Positions 33,573 through 44,300 of a stretch of DNA of 64,000 nt are shown piece by piece. Source of the DNA: Nematostella vectensis (Eukaryota; Cnidaria; Anthozoa; Actiniaria; Edwardsiidae); assembly GCF_932526225.1 (NCBI RefSeq), contig NC_064047.1, forward strand, positions 9,661,994-9,725,993. The letters run 5' to 3'. The position numbers and the translations under genes are program-made. Position 1 is the first letter of the stretch. Every line of letters begins with the position of its first letter. The notes under the pieces were generated by a model. It did not search any database and was not told where the DNA came from. It saw only the letters and a program-made list of their open reading frames with translations.

Positions 33573-34722
33573 GGATGTCATGCATTGTCAAGTCCTTTGG
33601 ATGTATAAAAAGTAGGAAAAGTAGACCCTTTGGGTAATCATGGAAGTAGCAGATACTCTTCCAGGGACTTTGCAAAAGTCTTATAATGTAATCTCCTATA
33701 GCACCTGTATCATTCAGTTCCCTCTCCGAGGGAATAACATTTAAAGGGATTACCACTTTCTACAAATATTGGAGACTCTTCAGGTAAAAAAGGGTGAATT
33801 TGCTACATCAATGGAAAGAAAAATACAAATACTGAAAAATGCTTACAGGAGACTAATTTTGATTTTTTCTCGTTAGTAAAATAAGTAAAGGTTAACAAAC
33901 CAGTAACATGCAGATTTACTTTGAGTAAGTAGAATGGTCATACTCCTTGTCTTGATATAGGTGTCAGAGGGCCAAATAATATTTATAATGATGTGAATAG
34001 AATGTACATATGAATTTGACACATCTGACTGTAAAAAAACAGTAGTGTGTTATTACCATTTTGGGATTTACCATTCCACTATGCTAAACCATGTAACAGT
34101 AGTGAAAGCCCTGAATAATAGTTAGTAAAAAGCCAAGAACTGACAACAACGTAGGGAATTCATTTTTTATATTTTATCAGGATGGTAGTAGATTTGGTCA
34201 AGTTAGAAAAAGGCTGTATTTAGGACATTAAAGAGAAATTGAAATAAAACAATATTATGGAGAAGGTGTTCTTGTTGTTAGAGAATAAAATTGAAACTTC
34301 CATTTAATGTACACACTGGGAAACGAAGGATATTCAAAGCCTTAAGATCAAAACAAAACATATTTCATGAGGTGTTTCAATGGTTCCCCCCATTAATATA
34401 AGTTATGTATAAACATTCACAAATGGCCTGTTCAGACCTTAGTTACAGAGGGCTCACCTCAATGCTTTGGTTTGAATAAATTAAATGGTTTCTGAGCTTT
34501 GTGTTTCATATCTTTTGTCTTTTTTTCTGTCTAGCACATTGATTGCTCCCTTACACAGCCATTACACTGCTTACCAGTGTGTTAAATAATCAGACAAAAG
34601 ATAAGTTAAAACTAAAAATCGAAATCAACAGCAATGCTAGACTCGAAACTATTTTTCATCTCCCCATGCCCTAGGTACAAATTACAAATGCCAGTGATTT
34701 TTTTGGGCTCCTGAGGTTGTAT
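33573..34722. other. ISCU 3' UTR and convergent intergenic DNA
   Basis: The first plus-strand AATAAA is at 34243-34248, with further candidates near 34284 and 34474. No additional gene. The minus-strand STI1-protein gene ends at the right edge. Confidence 0.6.
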
Positions 34723-37632
34723 TCATCTGGCAATCGCAAGAAGTCCTGCATCAATTAACACTCTAAGCTTGCTCTGCACTTCTGGAGATGCTTTCTGGAG
34801 TTGTCTGTAAAAATAGATATTTTGTCTCGTTAGGGACAAACCATAAGCTAGTTGAGGGAGGGGTGAGCAAAAACACCAAAAACGTTCAAACACTTTGCAT
34901 AAAAAATCTTGTGCATGAAGAAATCGCCAATCACCCCTAGAAAATGCAATGGCCCCTAAACTACTAAACAGTATTTGTACCATGAAATAAATATTAGACA
35001 GCCAAATAGTACATCAAGCCATAGTACATTTTGCTGCACATTAAAGCCATTATTTTGGTTTGTTTAGATTCTTATCATAATTTCCTTTTTTTGTTATTAC
35101 ATCCTTTTCAATGATTCTTTCAAAACAACAACAATACATTAACATTACTATGTAATACAGTTCACAATCATGCATGGACTTTTTTTTCAGACTATTTTAA
35201 GTGAGAAATGCAATCATTTTCAAAGCTTTATTTTAAAAATTGTTTAACATTTCCCCACTTCAAACTCTGTTCAGCCAAAATTCCTAAGCTCCACAACAAA
35301 AAGTGAGTGAGGGCGAATCCAGAGAGGGGATCAGATTGGGTAGGTACATATCCCCATTTTGATGAATTTGTATTCTCTTCGTCTTATCAACCATATGCCT
35401 TTCATTTAATATTTTCAACTTTGTCCACCTCTTTTTTTGGAGTGTCAGCATGATAAGTGCTGGCTAGGAAAAAGATTTATACCTGTGTGCCGCTTCAGGG
35501 TTACTTCTTAGCAGGCCAATTATCCCCTGTATCTGTTGATCCTGTAGTGTGAGCTTTACATCAGGTCTTGAGAGAATTTCTTTCATTTGCTTTTCATCGG
35601 CTGCTGAAGGCTGTTGTGAGGAAGAGGCTGTAGGATTTTTTGTACCATGTACTGTTGACGTTCTTTCCACAAGGCCAATAGCTTCTTCTTGAGCCTCTCT
35701 CTATATTAACAGGAACACAAAGAATGAGTAATTATAAGATTTTGGTCATTAAATATTTGAGAGGGAGTTTGGGTTGATTTTTCAATGGTGATGAAAAAAA
35801 CTTACCTCCCTTATCAAAAATGGATTTTTTCTTAAATTTATGTTCTTTATGAATAGCAATACCTCACAGCCTAAAATTCTAAGAGACTGTTTACTTCCCT
35901 ACAAACCTAGAATGACAACAAGGCAGAGAATTCGACAGTTTTATAATAGACTCAAAGGCACACAAACTGTTTGGCAAGTGTTTGCAGAACATTGAAAACA
36001 ACAGGTGCACAAAGACAGCTAAAACAGATGAAAAACAAGGGGAAACACCAAACATATAAAACGCCAACCTCATTAGCAACAGAATGGTCATCTTTATCAC
36101 CAAGTTGAGTGAAATGCTGTCCCATCAGAGAACAAAACTCCTGCAAAGCCACCTGCATCTCTGGGTCTCCTTGTAGCGAAGCAAAGGCTTCCCATGGGTT
36201 GGACTGCAACTGGGCAAGAGCCTGGGAGAACCGTGGATCCATCAGCTTCTTGAAAAGAGCTGGGTTGCTCTGGAGTTTCTCAAGAAGATCTCCTGTTATC
36301 CAATCTAATATTGGTTAAAAGGAGGGACAAATAAGAAATGGTTATGAGCAACAATTTGGGCCTGCTAAACACAGCAGAGAAAAGGATCAAAGCTAATCAA
36401 TATGAAACATTTTACAGTTTATATTAATTCATCCTAGATACTTCACTTAGGATAAGTTCAAATGTTTTATTATCCATGAGCCATATTCAATGTAAATCCT
36501 TGCAAATGAATCAAGTCGATTGTGTCATCTTCATTTGCATGCATTTGCATTGAATATGGCGCATTGATAAAATGCTGTTTGAACTTAGTTTTAGTCTTGA
36601 GATTGCAAAAATATTTTTATGAAATGGTGTTACCCTTGTGATTCTACTAAGCAAGCAAATCTTCTTGTGACAACAGTTTGTATACCTTTGTTATCAAGGA
36701 GTGGAATACCACTCTTCATAGCTTCCTGAACCTCAGGTATTTGCCGCTCATTCTTAGCAGCTTCTGTATTTGGTTTAATGAATGGTATATCATCACATTT
36801 TTGTGTTGCTTCAGATGTAGCCAGAGGTATCTTCTGTTGTGATTTGCTAGGCTTTGAGGAAAGCAGAAAACCTTTTTTGAACCCGCCAAATGTGTCTGTT
36901 GTTGAATCTGATGCCTTGGAATGCTTTGAGGTTGATTTTGAAGCTGCTGTCTGGATAGTACATGTAAGAATGACAAAAGAAAAAATAGGACAAACAGACA
37001 AGAAGGGTTTTCTGTAAAACAAAAAAAAAATCCCTATATATTTACAGAATATCTTCCAGCTGAATTTAACACAATTTTCTAATTAAGTATTTATTAATTG
37101 AGTGTATTTGAATTACAATATCAGGTTTTCATTGGATTTTATGGTTATCATATATGGGACAGACAGACATGGCTTTACGGACAGATTGACAACTGTATGG
37201 ACAGATAGGCTATTTATGGGACAGATGGACACAGCATACGGACAGACAGACTGAAGAAAAAAAACAGACAGACACAGCATACTGACAGACAGACACAACT
37301 ACATGGACAGACAGACAGAATGAAGGAAAAAAAACAGACGGACAGTACTCACATTTAATCCAGAATCACTTGCTTCAGGCTGTGTTCTACATGTAGTTGT
37401 GGGGGTCGAGTGTGGCTTACTATCAAACTTGATGTCACGTATATTATTGATTTTCTCCACAAGATCGGACATATCTTCCAATGGGGGAATATCTGAGTCA
37501 AAGTGGGAAACAGCCATTTAGTGCTCAAAAAGTACAGTGAAAGTAAGGCAGCTAAAAACACATTTAACAAGCAAAAAAAAATGCTGCATTAGATTCCAAA
37601 AATTAAAACATACCTTCATCGTCACTAGACAT
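34723..37632 (-). CDS. STI1-motif protein of unknown function, six exons
   Basis: I cannot name this gene. Minus-strand exons 37614-37632, 37353-37492, 36686-36950, 36069-36304, 35483-35700, 34723-34804 join in frame to 319 residues. The N terminus is acidic (MSSDDEDIPPLEDMSDLVEK), followed by a Ser/Thr/Lys-rich linker with GGFKKGFLLSSKPSK. Exon 4 (residues 142-220) looks like an STI1/ubiquilin-type helical repeat: LLEKLQSNPALFKKLMDPRF, LAQLQSNPWEAFASLQGDPE. The C-terminal part (MKEILSRPDVKLTLQDQQIQ, LLRSNPEAAHRQLQKASPEV) resembles a second such repeat. STI1 repeats occur in co-chaperones and ubiquitin shuttles, so a proteostasis role is plausible but inferred. No TPR or ubiquitin-like domain is visible. 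Divergent from CCDC81. Confidence 0.85.
36451..36588. mobile_element. MITE with about 60-bp arms, intron 3 of the STI1-motif gene
   Basis: ATAAGTTCAAATGTTTTATT..GCCATATTCAATG on the left matches the complement of CATTGAATATGGCGC..AAAATGCTGTTTGAACTTA on the right. Confidence 0.8.
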
Positions 37633-38325
37633 TGTGTTGTTGAATAGGATGCTCCTCTGTCTTATAAGCCTAATTAGATGTGTGAGGTTTTGAAAGAAGA
37701 GAGTTCCTTCGGTAATAGTATTTGTTGTCGTTGTCAACTTGTGTTGTTCTGTTAGCCGAGCGCCTTTTTATCCTGGGACTGATTACCAGGATCTCTCACC
37801 ATCGACTTTCACAGGTAGACTACTATTTTTGCTTTATTCACTTTTATGAGTTGACCGTTAAAAGCCTCTTATCTATCGTAGCGTGTAGGAAATTCATTTT
37901 AACTTTACAAGAATTAAGTACAACTTTTTCTTGGCTATTTGTTATCGTTAACTTCTTGGCTTTGACCAATGTGTTTCTTATCACGTCTGTGAGCCAAACA
38001 AACAAAAACAAGGACGATTGGCTCAGTAGCCTATCAGCTAAGTCATTATTAAATGTATCCACGCGGTCAAGCCCTCAATCCCTTTAGATATGATCTCAGT
38101 CATCGCTTTTGTTCATGATTGTTTGTTGGAAGCACCCCGTAACTGCGCAATGGATTCTTTCCATCAATTAGAATCAATTACCTGCGCCGCTGACCACTTA
38201 CTGCCAAGTTACCATAGAAACGATTATTGGTGGCAAGAACAAGTTCGCGCTAATGCACTAATATACTGGGAGTTTTTAGAAAAATCTCCGTTTTTAGAGG
38301 TCGGAAGATCTAGAACTCAGCCAAG
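37633..38325. promoter_or_regulatory. Shared upstream region of STI1-motif gene and CCDC81
   Basis: 693 bp between divergent start codons. It contains the X-box at 38208 and CCAAT-like motifs. No other gene. Confidence 0.5.
38208..38221 (+). promoter_or_regulatory. RFX X-box upstream of CCDC81
   Basis: GTTACC-AT-AGAAAC matches RYYNYYATRRNRAC at every position and has the strong GTTACC half-site. It is 104 bp upstream of the CCDC81 start codon. The consensus is loose enough for about one to two chance hits in a window of this size, so position is the main support. Confidence 0.6.
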
Positions 38326-41300
38326 ATGGCTGAAGTTATGCATGGCCTGGTGTCGGAAGCCAAAAAGAATCGGTTTTCCGCGATTCCGAAGCTGACAGAA
38401 GAAGGTTTGTCTCGAGCGTGTGTTCGAATGCCGATGCGAACTGAATATTGACTTCGTGACTTTCTTTGTATTTTTTGCTTCCAGATATTGTCAGTGTTTG
38501 GGACAATCTGTCGGACTATATTGCAAGGCAAATGGGATCTCAGAAGGCAAGTTTGTTTATCTAGATTCCGATCGCCCAAGGCACAATCAAACATAAAACA
38601 GCAAAGCGAGAATACTGTACGAAGCCGGCAAAGTTTACACAAACATTCTAGCTATTGTTCAACATGTCTTGCCTTTTTTCCTTCTAGGGCGTCAGTGTTC
38701 CTGGTCTAGGGATATTTACATTTTCTCAGAAGAAACTAGACGTTGGAAATAACAAGTATATTTTAATTCAGCGGCCGGTGTTTGTATTATCAGAAAAGTT
38801 TGCCATGACTCATGGACTAAGTTACACCAAACACTACACAACAGGTGAGAACGTTCGTATTACATTAACGATTACAAACAGTATACACCATTAGTACCGG
38901 CTTATATTATTTAAAAGCTTTTATTCAAGAGTGTAAAAGCTGCGTTATCATGGTGTTATTTGAACTTTTAATGCTTAGTAATATAAGGACATTATAATTG
39001 CTGTTTCTTATCTCTCGTCACGGGGCGACCAAATTAGCTTATCATAGCGCGTGATTTGATCACGTCTGGGATCTTTTAGCTTCCCATTTCCTCATTTTTG
39101 GTAATACATACTATCCGTATTGTAGGTGGGATTTGCTTGGGGCATTTCAGGCACATTAATATTCCAAATTGTGTAAATTCAGAGTAGACCGCATTTTGTT
39201 AAGAAAGGGGGGTGTGCGCGCGACCCATCGCTTACCACTAAAGCGACGCGCCGCTTTCTAAATGAATTAGATAAATAGATTGCAAAGGGTATCATCTGTT
39301 AATATGTGTGGATTTGGGGGGTCAGATATTCGAAAAATAAAGTTAAGATATTGACCTCCCTCAAAGCACTAGGGTGTACTACAAATATACCAGCGATATA
39401 GTGTACAATCTTTTTTTTAATTTGCAGTTGAAGCTGGGCCGTTCTTTTATGGGGGACATTTTTAGGATGATTATGTTTTACGATATTCTTAAATTTTAGT
39501 GTACATAAGAATATAATACCAAATGAATTATTAAGAAGAGAATTACACTAATAATTAATAGCAACAATAACAGGTTGTTACTATTAGCACAATTTGATCC
39601 CGCATTTTAAAACACATGAGGACTAAAATTTGGTGAAATCTCAGGCTGGATGCTCTTTTAAATAACAGATACCCAATCAATACTTTGTGTTGCCACACAG
39701 ATAGACCACAGAGATTATATCCTGAACTCCAGTCCCTGTCCACTTCCTAGATAATTATTAAAAAAGAAATAATGAAAAGAGCCTTTGATCATGTAAAGAA
39801 AACCACATCCACTCAGAAAAGTCATGGGACACTGAACCCCATAGGAAAGAAAAGTCATGGGACACTGCCCCCCATAGGAAAGAAAAGTCATGGGACACTG
39901 CCCCCCATAGGAAAGAAAAGTCATGGGACACTGCCCCCCATAGGAAAAGAAAAGTCATGGGACACTGCCCCCCATAGGAAAGAAAAGTCATGGGACGCTG
40001 CCCCCCATAGGAAAAGAAAAGTTATGGGACGCTGCCCCCCATAGGAAAGAAAAGTCATGGGACACTGCCCCCCATAGGAAAGAAAAGTTATGGGACGCTG
40101 CCCCCCATAGGAAAGAAAAGTCATGGGACACTGAACCCCATAGGAAAGAAAAGTCATGGGACACTGCCCCCCATAGGAAAGAAAAGTCATGGGACACTGC
40201 CCCCCATAGGAAAGAAAAGTCATGGGACACTGCCCCCCATAGGAAAAGAAAAGTCATGGGACACTGCCCCCCATAGGAAAAGAAAAGTCATGGGACACTG
40301 CCCCCCATAGGAAAGAAAAGTCATGGGACGCTGCCCCCCATAGGAAAAGAAAAGTTATGGGACGCTGCCCCCCATAGGAAAGAAAAGTTATGGGACGCTG
40401 CCCCCCATAGGAAAGAAAAGTCATGGGACACTGCCCCCCATAGGAAAGAAAAGTCATGGGACACTGCCCCCCATAGGAAAGAAAAGTCATGGGACACTGC
40501 CCCCCATAGGAAAGAAAATTCATGGGACACTGCCCCCCATAGGAAAGAAAAGTCATGGGACACTGCCCCCCATAGGAAAGAAAAGTCATGGGACACTGCC
40601 CCCCATAGGAAAGAAAAGTCATGGGACACTGCCCCCCATAGGAAAGAAAAGTCATGGGACACTGCCCCCCATAGGAAAGAAAAGTCATGGGACGCTGCCC
40701 CCCCATAGGAAAGAAAAGTTATGGGACACTGCCCCCCATAGGAAAGAAAAGTCATGGGACACTGCCCCCCATAGGAAAGAAAAGTTATGGGACACTGCCC
40801 CCCATAGGAAAGAAAAGTTATGAGACACTGCCCCCCATAGGAAATAAAAGTCATGGGACACTGCCCCCCATAGGAAAGAAAAGTCATGGGACACTCTCCC
40901 CTATAGGTAGGGAGGGAGGGAGGGGCTTTTTAAGGTGAGGACACTCCTCTCCCCATCTGCTGCCTTTGTTTAATTATAGACTTACAATTAGTTGTACAAT
41001 TTATTTTGCTTGCAGGTCAGATACCTGTCGTCCAACTGAATTTTGTAGCATTATCCAATAACACCTCATTTGATCGTGACACTGTTGAAAGCTGTGTAAA
41101 GGAAGTCCTTCAGGCGCTGAACAGATCCATCCAATCCAAGCGGAATGTAGAGTTCCAGTTTACAGGGATTGGACGTTTGTCGATTAGAGACTCAAAAGTT
41201 AAAATGAAATTTTACAAAGATTTCCTTAGAAGTATGGATGGCTCTGGTAGTTTGCTGCAAGCCCTTTCAAATGTAAGTACTTTCACAATCCTCTCCACTT

Positions 41301-44300
41301 TTTTCATTGGCCTCAGCTTCCCTGTGTTTTGTTAACACAGGAATTCCATACCAATACCAAGCACTGTATTGTTTTATTTACATGCCCATTGCTGAAAAAA
41401 AAAACTGTTGTTGTTGTTGGTCTTTTTTTGGGGGGTGGGTCTTTTTAAAGACACAATCTGACTCTAATGCTTCACTTCTGCCTTATTGCTACAGTTAAAC
41501 ATTCACCACAACTTAGATTTTGAATCACACGACACTATACAGTATACATGGTTGCTTTCCTATTTCAGCGCCCTGGGACTGCCGATTCTGTGATTTCAGA
41601 AGCATTCACTCCAAGACCTCACACAAGCAACACTCTTATTTTACCAAGGTTTGGAACATGCCCATTTGCCTTGAATACAATTGTTCTGTCTGCTTTTTTA
41701 ATTATGGTTAAATAAAAAGGAGTTCACATTGTTTTTCTTTTCTTTTCCATAACCCAACAATCTATAATCACACAAAATAACAAAATAAACTAATTTTAAT
41801 GATAACCATTAACAATGCATGAAAACTACAGCAATCATATTTTTAGGATCCAGCCTGGTAGTGGCATCGATGGAGCCCCTCTTAAGGTTGGACGGGAACA
41901 GACCATGCCGACCATTGAAGAAGAGGATAGAGGCACCACTGTGAGGGGTGGCCAAGACAATACCGGACAAGATGACTTGCCGCCTAGGGTGGAGCCCATC
42001 CCAAGAGTCGAACCCATTCTTGGTAACCCTAACGAAGAAGAAGGTGGGAGTGGGCTTGACATAAAAAGCTTCGAGGTTAACGTTGTGTCAGTGGTCAGAG
42101 TGCTGGGGTAGGGCCTTAGCAGGGGAAAAATAAAAGGGAATGACCAGTAGGGGTGTGGCCGTGCCCTCAAATATTTTCTTAATGTTTCTGTATTGTGCCC
42201 CCAATATTTCCAGGTCTGCTACTGCACGGTGGAGTCTTGGAGTTTTCTGTATTAAGCTAGTTGCAATGACGTAGCTTTTCATTGCGATGTTTAGCGTGAT
42301 CTCACGTGATGGTTTTGATTTGACGCATCATGTCAAGAAGTGTTGTAATGTTACGTGGTGCGTTTGACTTAAAAGCTGGCCTCAAGTTGCGTGTAGCTTG
42401 TCACTATGTGTCGCTTCATTATTATTTCTGCTTTTGGACACTTTAGGCGCGCAAGTGAAAGCGCGTACGCATTCGCTGTTTGAAGCAAAAAGAACCACAG
42501 CACTGTTTTCGCTTTGTAGTGCGATATTTTTTAAAACGCTTTCTGCAATTACTTGGTTAAAAATGTACACCTGTTCCAAACGAGCAATAAGATTTTTTTC
42601 GTTTCTATTTTTTGCTTTCTTTTTTTCTAAATATTTTAAGATCATTTTGTTAAAAACTTCGAAGTCTTTGTTTAGTTTAAAATCCAAGTTTGCGTCAATT
42701 TACATACCAATTGCAAAGATTTTTTTTTATTTTAACGACCCTATAGTCTGATAAAGGAGCTTGATTGGTTTTGCTCCACCGAAGCCACAATAACTTCAGC
42801 TGCTCAAAGGCCTAAAGTATTAAATATTTACTACAAACACTGTCTCTTTTGGTTACTTGGAAAATTACCTTGGGAACCTAAAAGTAAACCGTGTACACTT
42901 AACTAAGACACTGGCTGTAGATAAGCAGGAAGTTTCGGTTTTTATCTGGCCTCGTAAAAAAGTCTTGTGACGAAATTGCACAGTTTGGTATCAGATAATC
43001 AGATAGTCGAAGATGGCTGCGGTTGCATCTTTATCTCCAAATACATTTGCAAGGGTTCTTAATCTCTTTGAATACACTTTTAAAGATCCCGAAACTACAA
43101 AAGTCCAGAGAAGTCGAAGCGTTCGAGGCATTCTTCTTCCAACTTGTATGTACTTATGAATTTTTCTACTTAGATTTTTTTTTCATATTTGAATTAGTTT
43201 GATACATCCTCCTCCATTCCACAAATGCCATTTAATCACACTTGTTCCGTACTCACCCCACGATTTACTTTGTTTAAATTTTTATCTTCCTTTTATTATA
43301 TCGCGCGGATATAAGCTATATCTATTAAGACCTTTATTTGTATGCATGCTTTGGGTATGTGGGATTTTGTCTGTTTTTCATCGTTGAGAATTGTATATAT
43401 TTGTATTGAAATGAAACAACGCTTAGCAACAATTTTTTTTTCAAAAAAAGTTTCCGTTTCTTGTGTAGTTGCAGGTATTCTCATCTTTTCGAGTTCTCAA
43501 AAGCATCAAGGACACCATTTTTGACAGGTGTTTTTTGTTTCTCAAAACGATTTTGACTTCTGTAGTTTCAGTTTCACTTTTCACACTTTGTCCCCAGGGT
43601 TTCCTCATTCGTCTTCATGCAACCTTTCAGGTGTCAAACTTTAGAGACGAAATTTTTCTTTATAGTTATTATATGCTATTAGTGCATTTATTACGTGAGC
43701 AAAAATTAAAGATACAAAGAAACATATAATGAGTATTCGTGTCTAAGACTTCTAAAGACTTCCTAGGGGAAACGTTAGATACATTACATCACAAACTTTA
43801 CTGGCTGGTCGAGACGCCAACGCATTATAATTTGGCAAAGTGTGTGTTTATTTGATGCACCGCTATGACCAAACGTTTTTTCTCGTCCCTAGAGCTTTTA
43901 AATACAGTCGAACCTCTATTAAGCGGCCCTCTATTGAGCGGCCCCCCTTTATTCAACGGTCATTTACCAAAGTCCCGAATTTTCCCCCTTATGTTTACTG
44001 TAAATTTGACCTCTATTGAGCGGTCACCTCTATTAAGCGGACGCGGTCACCAAAGGAGGGTCCCAATTGGTTGATTTCATTGTTTTACACCTCTATTAAA
44101 CGGTCATCAACAATATTTGTCAGCATGACAACAGATAGTGCACGTCATATTTCGTCATATTTTTAACTGTCTAATCTAATTACTATGGCTAATCGCCTTG
44201 TGAGACTTGTGTGGTCTTGTGCGGATCAGTCGCATCAAATTCCTCGATTACCAATTTCCGCTTTAGCCAGCTAGAAGAAAAACTGTCACCTTCAAATATG

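Noticed and set aside
39715-40938. Repeated TFLSYGGQCPM frames
   Set aside because: Artefacts of the 33-bp minisatellite in CCDC81 intron 3.
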